Positions 9,662 through 17,614 of a DNA stretch of 64,000 bases are shown piece by piece (within the stretch, counting starts at the first letter, position 1; every line of letters begins with the position of its first letter). A model generated the notes under the pieces. It did no database searches, was not told the origin of the DNA, and was given only the letters and a program-made list of their open reading frames with translations. Origin of the DNA: an uncultured Neptuniibacter sp. (GTDB lineage: Bacteria; Pseudomonadota; Gammaproteobacteria; Pseudomonadales; Balneatricaceae); contig NZ_CANMIR010000003.1 in assembly GCF_947498015.1 (NCBI RefSeq), positions 186,001 to 250,000 on the forward strand, written 5' to 3'. The position numbers and the translations under genes were made by a program.

Positions 9662-9731
9662 GGCCTTACTCCTTTTTCGGTGATGCTTTGATAGAAGCCA
9701 TTTATAGACCAGATTTAATATTTCCCTATAT

Positions 9732-9744
9732 ATCAATGAGTTAA
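9732..9744. promoter_or_regulatory. Shared 13-bp motif upstream of flippase operon
   Basis: ATCAATGAGTTAA occurs here, 70 bp upstream of the flippase ATG, and again identically at 12525-12537 between the two divergent EPS units. It could be a shared activator site. Function is inferred from recurrence only. Confidence 0.35.
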
Positions 9745-9811
9745 ATTGGGTTTATGTATGACTCGTCTTAACGATAAGGCCTTTTTTTCGCAAAATGAGA
9801 TGAATATTGAT

Positions 9812-10333
9812 TTATACAGATCGAATCTCCTGAATGATCTGTTGCCACGGAAGGTTACGTACCTCAAGGCAGGTGCTTGTCACACTCACTCCAACAACAA
9901 GCGGATCCTCATAAACCAACCCCAAGAGATTCGAAGCGCGAGAATACAGCCTATCCAACCAGAGTCGGTATGCTGGAAATGTACTGTGCAGGCTATTATT
10001 CAATAGATAGAAGCTATCCTGACTTTTAAAACCGGGAGGGGATTCTAGTAGCGTTACCGCTTCAGAGTTATCTGGCATCGGTAATAGATACAGCAGACCT
10101 TTACAGGCCTTATCATTCGAACGATGCAGGTAAATTTCTGCCGCATAATGGGGGCTGTTAATTAACCTGTGTTGCCCCAAATATAGAAAATCCATATTCA
10201 TCAGGGTTTCAGACGGACTTGCCACTCTTACTGAAATTCCAGTGTGTGCGTGTGTATTAAGCGTAACTGTTTTCAGCAATAGGCTGACCCCGATAGCCGC
10301 AGACAGCACTAGATTCTTCGTAGTGAAAAGCAT
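9812..10333 (-). CDS. Membrane-anchored periplasmic protein of the exosortase module
   Basis: A 173-residue protein with one N-terminal hydrophobic helix (about residues 8-25) and a periplasmic remainder. I do not recognise a named domain. Its layout and its position directly after the exosortase, overlapping it by 25 bases, parallel the EpsI-type accessory proteins that accompany exosortases; similarity to EpsI by sequence is not evident. Cys residues near 77 and 155 could form a disulfide. It is the last gene of the 12450-9812 unit. Confidence 0.6.
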   Translation of the reverse strand: MLFTTKNLVLSAAIGVSLLLKTVTLNTHAHTGISVRVASPSETLMNMDFLYLGQHRLINSPHYAAEIYLHRSNDKACKGLLYLLPMPDNSEAVTLLESPPGFKSQDSFYLLNNSLHSTFPAYRLWLDRLYSRASNLLGLVYEDPLVVGVSVTSTCLEVRNLPWQQIIQEIRSV

Positions 10334-11130
10334 TGCGCCCCCCAGAAGGATATGAACAAGACGGAGACAAGCATCAAGACAGACTGCAGGGCATGACTCG
10401 TTGTGTTATGTATCAATGCGTAGTTAGATTCATTCATAGACATCAGAGCGAGCCGGGTAACATTAAATAGGATGATGCTGGTGATCACTAATAGTAATGA
10501 CCACGCTCCCTGCACCGTCAGTCTGGGAGCATAGGTTTTGCTGATTGAATACCAGATCAGGAATGCATAAGAGAGATTGGTAAGTGAAGAACACCCCTTA
10601 AGAATGATTAGCCTTACACCCTTATCATCCTGAATCAGGTTGCTATTGTGATAGACCGCTTGATCGAATAGTGAGACCAACACTGAGACCATCCATGTAT
10701 CTAACGCCAGGATCTCTGTGTTGAAAAGCTGTGACAGGTTGGACAGCAGGGGATCTCTCAGCGCCAGTACCACAAGGATAGAGGCCGCCGAACGAAGGGT
10801 ATGATCGTCGCTCTGTTGCAGTATCCAGCCTGCTAACACAGCAACCAATATCCACGCTACAGTAGCGCTTGGTACCATCAACCCGATCATCACGATCAAA
10901 GGGACGATACCGAATTGAATACGTTGGACGGCTTCACCACAACGATTGAGGTTTATGCTGATCAATCCGATAGAGAACCATACCGCTGCATTCACACCAA
11001 AAGAATCCAGTAGCGCATTAACAAATCCGTTTTCAAAGATTGACGCTGCAACTGGACGAATCAATGCGTTTGTAAGACCCGCATAAATAAGCGCACAGAT
11101 TAGATATTTCTCGCTCCAGTTTGCAGACAT
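10309..11130 (-). CDS. Divergent exosortase/archaeosortase-family transpeptidase
   Basis: A 273-residue polytopic inner-membrane protein with about 7-8 helices. The exosortase catalytic layout is visible: Cys180 in LKGCSSLTN, Arg226 in FNVTRLALM exactly 46 residues later, and a His in IHNTTSHAL (His241 by alignment, or His246). Exosortases cleave C-terminal sorting signals at the periplasmic face and transfer the protein, probably to an EPS or lipid acceptor. Typical enzymes have EACSGL and GLR; the changes to GCSS and VTR make this an outlier. It starts 7 bases after the likely substrate gene, with no strong ribosome site, suggesting coupled translation. Which named Xrt subfamily it belongs to I cannot tell. 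Confidence 0.78.
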   Translation of the reverse strand: MSANWSEKYLICALIYAGLTNALIRPVAASIFENGFVNALLDSFGVNAAVWFSIGLISINLNRCGEAVQRIQFGIVPLIVMIGLMVPSATVAWILVAVLAGWILQQSDDHTLRSAASILVVLALRDPLLSNLSQLFNTEILALDTWMVSVLVSLFDQAVYHNSNLIQDDKGVRLIILKGCSSLTNLSYAFLIWYSISKTYAPRLTVQGAWSLLLVITSIILFNVTRLALMSMNESNYALIHNTTSHALQSVLMLVSVLFISFWGAQCFSLRRI

Positions 11131-11137
11131 GCTGGCG

Positions 11138-11368
11138 TTACTTTTTGAGATATAAAATAATGGCGCTGACCAGTAAAAAACCGATCATGCCTGAACCGAT
11201 ATCAGGCCCCGGCGCAGCGTAATATACGGTCTCAATGTACTCTTTGCATGCATTGGTTACCCACATTGATGTCTCGTTGTAACAGGCTTGAGGCCAGTCA
11301 TTGGCGGTACTCCTAGATGATGTGCCCAGCCCTGCAATTATTAAGAGTACTATATTGATATTTCTCAT
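11138..11368 (-). CDS. Small secreted protein with novel-looking C-terminal sorting signal
   Basis: A 76-residue protein with a signal peptide at residues 1-22 and a short extracytoplasmic part containing two Cys (29, 41). Its tripartite C-terminus has the motif PGPDIGSG at 53-60, a hydrophobic helix 61-73, and a KK tail. That architecture is that of exosortase substrates, but the motif is not PEP. The start at 11368 is chosen because GAGGAG lies 7 bases upstream and it creates the signal peptide; a longer frame to 11422 does not. Lying between a glycosyltransferase and the exosortase, it is the obvious dedicated substrate. After signal removal and sorting only about 30 residues would remain. 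Confidence 0.78.
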   Translation of the reverse strand: MRNINIVLLIIAGLGTSSRSTANDWPQACYNETSMWVTNACKEYIETVYYAAPGPDIGSGMIGFLLVSAIILYLKK

Positions 11369-11421
11369 ATTCAGCTCCTCAACCCAGATTAGCTTTACGA
11401 TTAACTTCTGGTCAGATATCA

Positions 11422-12450
11422 CTAAAGACCCGCAAGAAGAGCGCCTTTATGCTGTATCGCTTGCTTGTAAAGGGCAATGATCTTTGGGCAGACAGAATCA
11501 TCGCTATAGTGCCTCGCAATATGGTGATGGGCCGCAACTGCCATCGCAGCTTTATCTGTTGGGCTCTTCAGTGACCATAACTGGATGGTTTTATTTAACG
11601 TAGTCTCATCACGTGGAGGGACTAACCAACCGGTACGTTGATCTTCAATCAGCTCTGGTAAGCCTCCAATGGCATAACTAGCGACAGGGATTCCTCTAAC
11701 CATCGCTTCCAGTGCAACCAGTGGCAGCCCTTCATAGCTACTGGTGATACATAGCAAGCCGATCTCAGGCCAATGTGTTTGCATATCGACATGACCGAAG
11801 AAACGGAGGTGCTTATAAGCGCTTTGCAGTTCATCTCTAAGAGGGCCGTCACCATATACATGGCAGGGGGTTTCCAGATTCAGCGTCGCTCTGGCGAAAC
11901 TCTCCGGCCCTTTCTCTTCAGAGAGTCGACCAACAAAGGCAACTGCTTTTCCGCGCTGATGAGGCAGCTTCTGGCTGCTGATAAAGTTAACAATCTGTTG
12001 CGAACTGACTGGAAGTCGGGCCGATATCTCAGCGCTGACGCTGATCACCCGATCAGCAAATAGGGCAGTGATTTCATCGAGCCAGCTATAGATCCTGAGT
12101 TTGCCACGCCCACGGTCACCCGAATGGTAGGTCGAGACCACTGGTGTTCGGTTGAAGCGTCCAACTAACCTGCCTAGGATCCCCGCTTTGTAACCATGAG
12201 TGCAGAGGAGGCTGGGGGTATGTGTGACCAAATGGCCTAAATCTGAGTAGCGTTCAAGGCAGCGCCAATGTACCCCTTGAGCTGACAACGCATCTTTAAG
12301 CGGATGAGCACCGTGATCCTTAAGGAAAATAACCTCATTTCGGTAGCCATGGTCATTGAGCCAGCATGAGAGGTTTAACACATGGGTTTCAATCCCGCCT
12401 GGCCCACGACTGTCTAGTAACTGATAGATAACCCAATCATGAACGGACAT
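11422..12450 (-). CDS. GT4 glycosyltransferase of the exosortase unit
   Basis: A 342-residue cytoplasmic group 1 glycosyltransferase. SRGPGGIETHVLNL near residue 15 and THGYKAGILGRL mark the N-terminal half; FVGRLSEEKGPE and SSYEGLPLVALEAM, with the EX7E motif, followed by GGLPELI mark the donor-binding half. The ATG at 12450 has GGAGG upstream; the frame extends 18 residues further but without support. It heads the unit that also encodes the sorted peptide, exosortase and partner, and is preceded by a sigma-54-type promoter. Confidence 0.87.
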   Translation of the reverse strand: MSVHDWVIYQLLDSRGPGGIETHVLNLSCWLNDHGYRNEVIFLKDHGAHPLKDALSAQGVHWRCLERYSDLGHLVTHTPSLLCTHGYKAGILGRLVGRFNRTPVVSTYHSGDRGRGKLRIYSWLDEITALFADRVISVSAEISARLPVSSQQIVNFISSQKLPHQRGKAVAFVGRLSEEKGPESFARATLNLETPCHVYGDGPLRDELQSAYKHLRFFGHVDMQTHWPEIGLLCITSSYEGLPLVALEAMVRGIPVASYAIGGLPELIEDQRTGWLVPPRDETTLNKTIQLWSLKSPTDKAAMAVAAHHHIARHYSDDSVCPKIIALYKQAIQHKGALLAGL

Positions 12451-12486
12451 AGCAGCCTCCAAATCGATCCCGGTACAGGGTAAGCA

Positions 12487-12505
12487 GAGCAATAAGCTAG
12501 CCAAA
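12487..12505 (-). promoter_or_regulatory. Sigma-54-type promoter of the exosortase unit
   Basis: The minus strand reads TTGGCTAGCTTATTGCT, with TTGGC and TTGCT blocks and GG-N10-GC spacing. The predicted start near 12478 leaves a ~28-nt leader to the glycosyltransferase ATG at 12450. Confidence 0.65.
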
Positions 12506-12524
12506 GATTGAGGAACATCAGGAA

Positions 12525-12537
12525 ATCAATGAGTTAA
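12525..12537. promoter_or_regulatory. Shared 13-bp motif between divergent EPS promoters
   Basis: ATCAATGAGTTAA here equals the motif at 9732-9744. A related ATTGAGTTAAG follows at 12562-12572. The spacing upstream of the minus-strand sigma-54 element suits an enhancer-binding activator site. This is inference. Confidence 0.35.
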
Positions 12538-12695
12538 GGGGGATTGATAATTGAGATACCTATTGAGTTAAGCCTATTGGGGACTTTATTGATCAAAATT
12601 ATAAGTCTGAGAGTATTTTTCTCATTCTGAGAATCAATATGACAGATCAGAGGAAACGGTATTACCTAATTCATTGAAAAAATTGAATAAATTTA

Positions 12696-12712
12696 TTGGC
12701 CGGATATTTGCC
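12696..12712 (+). promoter_or_regulatory. Sigma-54-type promoter of the epimerase gene
   Basis: The plus strand reads TTGGCCGGATATTTGC with GG-N10-GC spacing. The predicted start near 12723 lies about 26 bases before the ATG at 12750. It is divergent from the element at 12487-12505. Confidence 0.6.
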
Positions 12713-12749
12713 ACTACTCCTCTAAGTCATTCCGACTAAGGAGAGAGTA

Positions 12750-13691
12750 ATGAAATATTTGATCACAGGCGGTTGCGGATTTATCGGATCGCATCTGACA
12801 GATGCATTAATCGAACGTGGCCATACAGTCAGGGTACTGGATGACCTGTCCACGGGGGTAGTGGATTATCTACCCGATTCAGCAGAATTGATCCTGGGAG
12901 ATGTGGCAGATGCAGGGATCGTTAAAGGAGCGATGCAAGATATGGATGGCTGTTTCCATCTAGCAGCAGTGGCATCGGTAGAGCGCTCTAAAACAGATTG
13001 GACAGGAACACACCGTATTAATCAGCAGGGTAGCGTTAACGTGTTCGATGCGGCAAGAAGCTGCAATAAAACACCCGTGCCTGTGGTATATGCTTCCTCA
13101 GCTGCTATCTATGGTGATAACGCAACCATACCTCTGGATGAAACCTCTACCCCAAGGCCGATCAGTGCGTATGGCGCAGATAAGCTTGGAAGTGAGCACC
13201 ATGCCAGGGTTGCCTGGCTGAATCACAAAGTATCAACGGTAGGGCTGCGGTTTTTTAACGTATATGGGCCACGACAAAATCCATCCTCTCCCTATTCCGG
13301 GGTTATATCGATCTTTATCGATAGAATTCTTAAAGGCTTACCACTCAAGGTCTATGGGAACGGCGAACAAACTCGCGATTTTATCTATGTCGGTGATGTT
13401 GTTGAGCACCTGTTAAGCGCCATGTTTAACCATCAAAAAGAGGCGTCTGTATTCAATGTATGTACAGGCCTGTCGACCTCTATAGAGCAGTTAGCAAAAA
13501 CCTTATCGATGGTGGCAGGTGTGGAGGTTGATATCCGCTATGAAACTGCACGGACTGGCGATATCGCAATATCACTGGGGGATCCTGGAAAGGCGATGAA
13601 CCGCTTTCAGTTAAAACAGCGCGTTGCTCTGGGGGATGGGCTTCAGTTCACGGTGGAAGCACTTAAAGATAAGTTGCAAAGGACAGGTTAA
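12750..13691 (+). CDS. NAD-dependent sugar epimerase/dehydratase (extended SDR)
   Basis: A 313-residue extended short-chain dehydrogenase. GGCGFIGSH at residues 7-15 binds NAD; SSAAIYG and YGADK (YxxxK) supply the catalytic Ser/Tyr/Lys; RFFNVYGPRQNP and TRDFIYVGDVV are typical of UDP-glucose 4-epimerase-like and dTDP-glucose dehydratase-like enzymes. It probably makes a nucleotide sugar for the EPS. The exact reaction cannot be settled. AAGGAGAGAG precedes the ATG. It is the only plus-strand gene of the cluster and has its own sigma-54-like promoter. Confidence 0.9.
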   Translation: MKYLITGGCGFIGSHLTDALIERGHTVRVLDDLSTGVVDYLPDSAELILGDVADAGIVKGAMQDMDGCFHLAAVASVERSKTDWTGTHRINQQGSVNVFDAARSCNKTPVPVVYASSAAIYGDNATIPLDETSTPRPISAYGADKLGSEHHARVAWLNHKVSTVGLRFFNVYGPRQNPSSPYSGVISIFIDRILKGLPLKVYGNGEQTRDFIYVGDVVEHLLSAMFNHQKEASVFNVCTGLSTSIEQLAKTLSMVAGVEVDIRYETARTGDIAISLGDPGKAMNRFQLKQRVALGDGLQFTVEALKDKLQRTG

Positions 13692-13714
13692 GCGAAGAGG
13701 AATCTGGATGATAG

Positions 13715-13747
13715 ACTCCCGCTGATAAGCTTTCGTACAGCGGGAGT
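13715..13747. terminator. Perfect 10-bp stem-loop between convergent genes
   Basis: ACTCCCGCTG at 13715-13724 pairs with CAGCGGGAGT at 13738-13747 across a 13-base loop. It lies between the convergent epimerase and GAPDH genes. No T-run follows on either strand, so a terminator role is likely but not certain. Confidence 0.5.
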
Positions 13748-13785
13748 TAGATGGGATCGGGCGGCGATGACCGCAGCCTGTAGAG

Positions 13786-14790
13786 CTACAGAAATTTGGT
13801 AATATACCGGGCTGTATCCAGCATTCGATTAGAGAATCCCCATTCGTTATCGTACCAGGCAAACACTTTCACAAGATCGCGATCACACAGGGTCTGGGTA
13901 GAATCAAAAATACATGACTCCGAATGGTGGTTGAAATCAACCGAAACCAGTGGCTTATCGTTGTAACCGATAATTCCACGATAATCACCCTCTGAAGCCT
14001 GCAGTAGCGATGCATTAATCTCATCAACTGTGCAGCTACGCTCAGGAATAAACGCAAGATCAACCAGAGATACATTGCTGGTTGGAACCCTGACAGCCAT
14101 GCCAGACAGTTTCCCATCGAGTTCAGGTAACACAATACCCACGGCTGCTGCTGCCCCAGTGCGTGTTGGTATCATTGACGTCGCAGCAGCACGAGCTCTG
14201 TATAGGTCACCACTGAAAGCATCGGTTAGATGCTGATCATTAGTGTAGGCGTGGATCGTCGTCATCATCCCGGACCGAATCCCGAAAGCTTGATGAAGTA
14301 CCTGTGCCATCGGGGCAAGGCAATTTGTGGTACAGGAAGCATTTGAGATGACACTGTCATTAGGGGAGATGGTGTGGTGATTTACACCATAAACAACTGT
14401 CGCATCAGCTTTAGATGCTGGCGCAGACACCAAGACCCGTTTTGCACCACGCCTGAGATGAACTTCAGCTGCTTTTTTATTCGTGAACAAACCGGTGCAC
14501 TCAAACACGATATCGATCTCAAGTGACTGCCAGGGGAGGGCCTCAGGATCTTTTTCATGAAATACCCTGATCACATCATCTCGAATGCATAAAGAGCCTT
14601 CATCACTGGTAACACTGTATCTGAACTTGCCGTGCACACTGTCATATTCCGTGAGATGAGCATTTACCTTCGGATCACACAGATCATTAATAGCCACAAT
14701 TTTTAGGTCATCACACCCTGACTCATACAGAGCACGTAAGATGTTACGCCCGATCCGACCATATCCATTAATCGCAATGCGTGTAGTCAT
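13786..14790 (-). CDS. gap: Glyceraldehyde-3-phosphate dehydrogenase, type I
   Basis: A 334-residue GAPDH catalysing oxidative phosphorylation of glyceraldehyde-3-P with NAD. NGYGRIGRNILRAL is the Rossmann motif; SCTTNCLAP carries the catalytic Cys; HAYTNDQ, the RTGAAAAVG phosphate loop, and WYDNEWGFSNRMLD at the C-terminus are all canonical. The start at 14790 (GGAG upstream) gives the usual MTTRIAINGYG and removes 16 unsupported residues. Erythrose-4-P dehydrogenase (epd) is a related alternative but the motifs favour GAPDH. No other glycolytic genes adjoin it. Confidence 0.93.
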   Translation of the reverse strand: MTTRIAINGYGRIGRNILRALYESGCDDLKIVAINDLCDPKVNAHLTEYDSVHGKFRYSVTSDEGSLCIRDDVIRVFHEKDPEALPWQSLEIDIVFECTGLFTNKKAAEVHLRRGAKRVLVSAPASKADATVVYGVNHHTISPNDSVISNASCTTNCLAPMAQVLHQAFGIRSGMMTTIHAYTNDQHLTDAFSGDLYRARAAATSMIPTRTGAAAAVGIVLPELDGKLSGMAVRVPTSNVSLVDLAFIPERSCTVDEINASLLQASEGDYRGIIGYNDKPLVSVDFNHHSESCIFDSTQTLCDRDLVKVFAWYDNEWGFSNRMLDTARYITKFL

Positions 14791-14877
14791 TGAACAACTC
14801 CTGCTAGACAAAAACAGCTCACTATCAGCGTAGCCCATAAGGTAGTGATTTGTATGGAAATTACCGTAGACAAAAGG

Positions 14878-14905
14878 TTGCCAAGCCTTACAAATAAACT
14901 ATGAT
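14878..14905 (+). promoter_or_regulatory. Sigma-70 promoter of the KfrA-like gene
   Basis: TTGCCA (14878-14883), a 16-base spacer, and TATGAT (14900-14905). The -10 overlaps the palindrome at 14904-14925. Confidence 0.5.
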
Positions 14906-14925
14906 ATGTATCATACGATACATAT
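14904..14925. promoter_or_regulatory. Perfect palindrome, probable autoregulatory operator
   Basis: ATATGTATC-ATAC-GATACATAT: 9-base arms with no mismatch, overlapping the -10 and ending 11 bases before the ATG of the KfrA-like gene. KfrA-type proteins are known to repress their own promoter, which makes this the likely operator. Confidence 0.6.
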
Positions 14926-14936
14926 TGGATATTATA

Positions 14937-15617
14937 ATGAGCGCAAAATCAGACACGCAGCAGCGAGCAAAGGCAACAGCAGATCAGCTCCTTAAAGAGG
15001 GAATAAGACCCACTCAGCAGAACGTACGAGAACGGATGGGTTCCGGGTCAATTACAACGATAAACAAGGCGCTTAATAGCTGGTGGCAGGAGCTGGGCGA
15101 AAGAATGAAAGCCAACACATCGCACCCAATGATTCCCGATCCGGTTGCAGAGAGCGCAGCAAAGCTATGGCACCAAGCATTGGCATACGCCGAAAACACC
15201 CTCACAGAAAGGCGCGCCACCCTTGAGGCCGAGTTCCGAAAGAAAACCAAAGAAGCCACCTCAGTATCGTCCGAGGATAAGCGCGAGCTGAAAGAGCTCA
15301 GAGCGCAGTGCCTGAGACTGTTGCAAGACAACGAGCGAATAGCAGCTGAGCGAAACAGTCTGCAGCACAAGCATCTTAAACTTGAAAACGAATTGATGGA
15401 GAGCCAGGCAGCCTGCAGCAATCTCAACAGGCAGCTGAAACAGGCTGAGATCGTCACGCAGGGGAGCGGCAATCTGGATCAATACATAGAGATTCAGGTT
15501 ACCAACCGAACACTTAAAGAGGAAAATAAACGCCTTAATAAACAGATAGATACCCTGATAAAAGAGAAATCAGATCTGCTTATCAGACTGGCGCGCGCAG
15601 AAAGCGCAGAGAATTAG
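14937..15617 (+). CDS. KfrA-like coiled-coil DNA-binding protein
   Basis: A 226-residue protein. The N-terminal ~80 residues (ATADQLLKEGIRPTQQNVRE, then GSGSITTINKALNSWW) match the KfrA-type plasmid DNA-binding helix-turn-helix domain. From about residue 110 to the end it is an unbroken heptad-rich coiled coil (KELRAQCLRLLQDNERIAAE). KfrA proteins form filamentous DNA-bound structures that help plasmid segregation and repress their own gene. ATG 14937 is chosen because an upstream start at 14901 would lie inside the promoter. A chromosomal copy next to a recombinase suggests an integrated element. Confidence 0.8.
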   Translation: MSAKSDTQQRAKATADQLLKEGIRPTQQNVRERMGSGSITTINKALNSWWQELGERMKANTSHPMIPDPVAESAAKLWHQALAYAENTLTERRATLEAEFRKKTKEATSVSSEDKRELKELRAQCLRLLQDNERIAAERNSLQHKHLKLENELMESQAACSNLNRQLKQAEIVTQGSGNLDQYIEIQVTNRTLKEENKRLNKQIDTLIKEKSDLLIRLARAESAEN

Positions 15618-15733
15618 CAGCAAATAACGATGATGAGATGCTTTAAGCGGCAATGAATGTTAACCTTGGTGCGCGCTTTTTAAGCGAACCTGGCTTTATG
15701 TTAAACGTATAAAAACCCGGATAACACGCTGAA

Positions 15734-16183
15734 ATGGATATAGTTTTAAAAGAATCAGCCAGCAAGGAAGAGATCGTTGCTGTACTCAAGACCTGCAAGG
15801 CTGAAGATGCTATCTGTTGCCAGAGCGAAGCGCTATTCCTGAAAGCAAAAGCGATGCTTATTCAGGAAAAACTCAAAAATATTACAATACAGCTCCTGGA
15901 CAGTGACGGCTATGCTATCAAGCAGGTAACCAGTAAACCTGCCGATAAAAGCAAAACGCAAGACCACCTCAACGCTCGACAGATCAAGGTAATCAAAGCC
16001 TTAGAGAAGGTTTTGCAGCACTGTAAGAAAGAGGGTGTCCAGCTTGTAGGCTATAGCGATGAACTGGTAGCGCTTCCGGCGCATATCCCGATGGAGGATA
16101 TATCCAGCGCCGGCGCGTTAGATATCAACTGTCACGGCGTCTACAAAGGCGCTGATGCAGTAATATCCAGCGAAGACAGGTAA
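15734..16183 (+). CDS. Hypothetical protein (149 aa)
   Basis: A soluble acidic/basic mixed protein with no signal peptide or membrane helix. I do not recognise a domain. It contains three Cys in the first 30 residues (TCKAEDAICC) and a central lysine-rich helix (KTQDHLNARQIKVIKALEK). It lies alone between the KfrA-like gene and the response regulator, with about 115 bases before it and 93 after, so it may be monocistronic. Nothing in the sequence indicates function. Confidence 0.6.
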   Translation: MDIVLKESASKEEIVAVLKTCKAEDAICCQSEALFLKAKAMLIQEKLKNITIQLLDSDGYAIKQVTSKPADKSKTQDHLNARQIKVIKALEKVLQHCKKEGVQLVGYSDELVALPAHIPMEDISSAGALDINCHGVYKGADAVISSEDR

Positions 16184-16276
16184 ACCTGCTTTGCAAATAT
16201 CGTTGCTATCTAACTGAAAACAAAAGCTATATTAAATATTTTTTGGCGTACATACAGCAGAACAACAGGATAAGTA

Positions 16277-16951
16277 ATGAGCAAGCCAATTAGAATTTTA
16301 CTCGTTGACGACCACCCGCTAGTGCGCGCAGGCTTTCAGCGACTTCTGATCTCCGACGAAACCATCGAGATAATTGGTGAAGCTGATAATGGACAATCTG
16401 CCTGTGAAATGTACACCCGCCACCACCCTGATGTGGTCATTATGGACCTGAACATGCCATCAGGTACCTGTGCAGAGGAGGCGGGCAACAACCTCAATGG
16501 AGGTCTGGAAGCGATTAGACGGATTATCTCCCACGACCCTAAAGCAAAGGTACTGGTCTTAACTGCAATGGAGATAGACCCGTTTCCTGCGCACGTCGTC
16601 AATGCCGGTGCCAAAGGCTTCCTCACCAAACGATGCGCTCCTGACGAGCTTCTGGAGGCCGTTAAGGCTATTTATGAGGGTGAAGAGTACATAACCGAAG
16701 AGATTCGCTCCAGAATCGCTGGAGGCGGCACCTCTGCAGAAGGCGTATCACTCAATAGCCTAACCAAGCGCGAACTGCAGATTTTCTCACTCCTGGCTGA
16801 AGGCCGTACCGTTTCACAAGTGGCGGAATTTATGTTCCTCAGCCCTAAAACCGTGCATGCTCATCGTACAAATATCTTCAGAAAACTAAAGATTTCTAAT
16901 AATTCTGAACTGGTTCACCTCGCAATTCGGCACGAAATCGTCCAAGCTTAA
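16277..16951 (+). CDS. NarL/LuxR-family response regulator
   Basis: A 224-residue two-domain regulator. The receiver has DDHPLVRAGF at 11-20, the phosphoacceptor Asp57 in VIMDLNMP and the conserved Lys in LTKRCAP. The C-terminal LuxR helix-turn-helix runs from LTKRELQIFSLLAEGRT through SPKTVHAHRTNIFRKL. A ~14-residue insertion (SGTCAEEAGNNLNG) follows Asp57's loop, longer than in UvrY/GacA. No histidine kinase gene is adjacent, so it is an orphan here. Targets are unknown. Confidence 0.9.
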   Translation: MSKPIRILLVDDHPLVRAGFQRLLISDETIEIIGEADNGQSACEMYTRHHPDVVIMDLNMPSGTCAEEAGNNLNGGLEAIRRIISHDPKAKVLVLTAMEIDPFPAHVVNAGAKGFLTKRCAPDELLEAVKAIYEGEEYITEEIRSRIAGGGTSAEGVSLNSLTKRELQIFSLLAEGRTVSQVAEFMFLSPKTVHAHRTNIFRKLKISNNSELVHLAIRHEIVQA

Positions 16952-16980
16952 GGTATATCATCCAGCAAGAGGTCGTTGTC

Positions 16981-17262
16981 ATGGCTGTTTTGGATTTTAC
17001 CGAACTACACCTGGAAACCGAATTGCTTTGGAATGAAATCTCCGTTGGCGACTGCGTCATGCTGGACGCCGACCTCTACGAATCCAATACCTTCAAGCTC
17101 CACAAATACCAACCTTATGAGGTGCTCGCCAAGGTGCATTGCATGGCACCAGAGCCTTCGCGATTGATCGTTGAATCTGATATCACGGGTGAGTTTATTA
17201 ACCTTCATCCAGCACTACTGTGTAGCTATCAATCGTCACCACATCCAGTTTCACACTCATAA
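16981..17262 (+). CDS. Hypothetical protein (93 aa)
   Basis: A small soluble protein beginning MAVLDFTELHLETELLW, with no recognised domain. A GAGGT ribosome site lies about 10 bases before the ATG, and the gap to the response regulator is only 29 bases, so the two are probably co-transcribed. An 8-base stem-loop (17270-17294, AGCTCTTA/TAAGAGCT) follows the stop. A 63-residue ORF in another frame starting at 16976 is considered a shadow. Confidence 0.55.
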   Translation: MAVLDFTELHLETELLWNEISVGDCVMLDADLYESNTFKLHKYQPYEVLAKVHCMAPEPSRLIVESDITGEFINLHPALLCSYQSSPHPVSHS

Positions 17263-17614
17263 CTAAGTAAGCTCTTACTATTGCTATAAGAGCTGTAATG
17301 TCGATATCTGGATATTCGCATAATATATGTTATGTTAAATAGGATAATTATCTATCTGTGAAAATTGATAGGTGTATTGACAGCAAAGCGACACCCTACT
17401 GTTTAGATCTTTAGGGATTCAACTGCTAAGCAGATCAATAGCATTACACAGGGAGATCAACGTAACGCTCCCGCTAAGAGATGGTTGCCTAGAGCTAAGA
17501 AGAATGAATCACGGTTTAGGTAGTTATTACACTCTGCACTACCGTGCGGACAGTGCTCAGAAATATAAATTTGTGGGTAGTACTGCCAACAGGAGAACTC
17601 TCCGTGCATCCTTT
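17263..17614. other. Intergenic, 352 bp
   Basis: AT-rich stretch holding the stem-loop at 17270-17294 just after the 93-aa gene. No RNA gene or convincing coding frame is seen; a plus-strand frame from 17504 runs antisense to the phosphatase gene and is not supported. Confidence 0.4.

Noticed and set aside
9675..9700. Sigma-54-like element (TGGCTTCTATCAAAGCAT on the minus strand) before the flippase gene
   Set aside because: GG and GC are separated by 11 bases, not 10, and the -12 block is poor.
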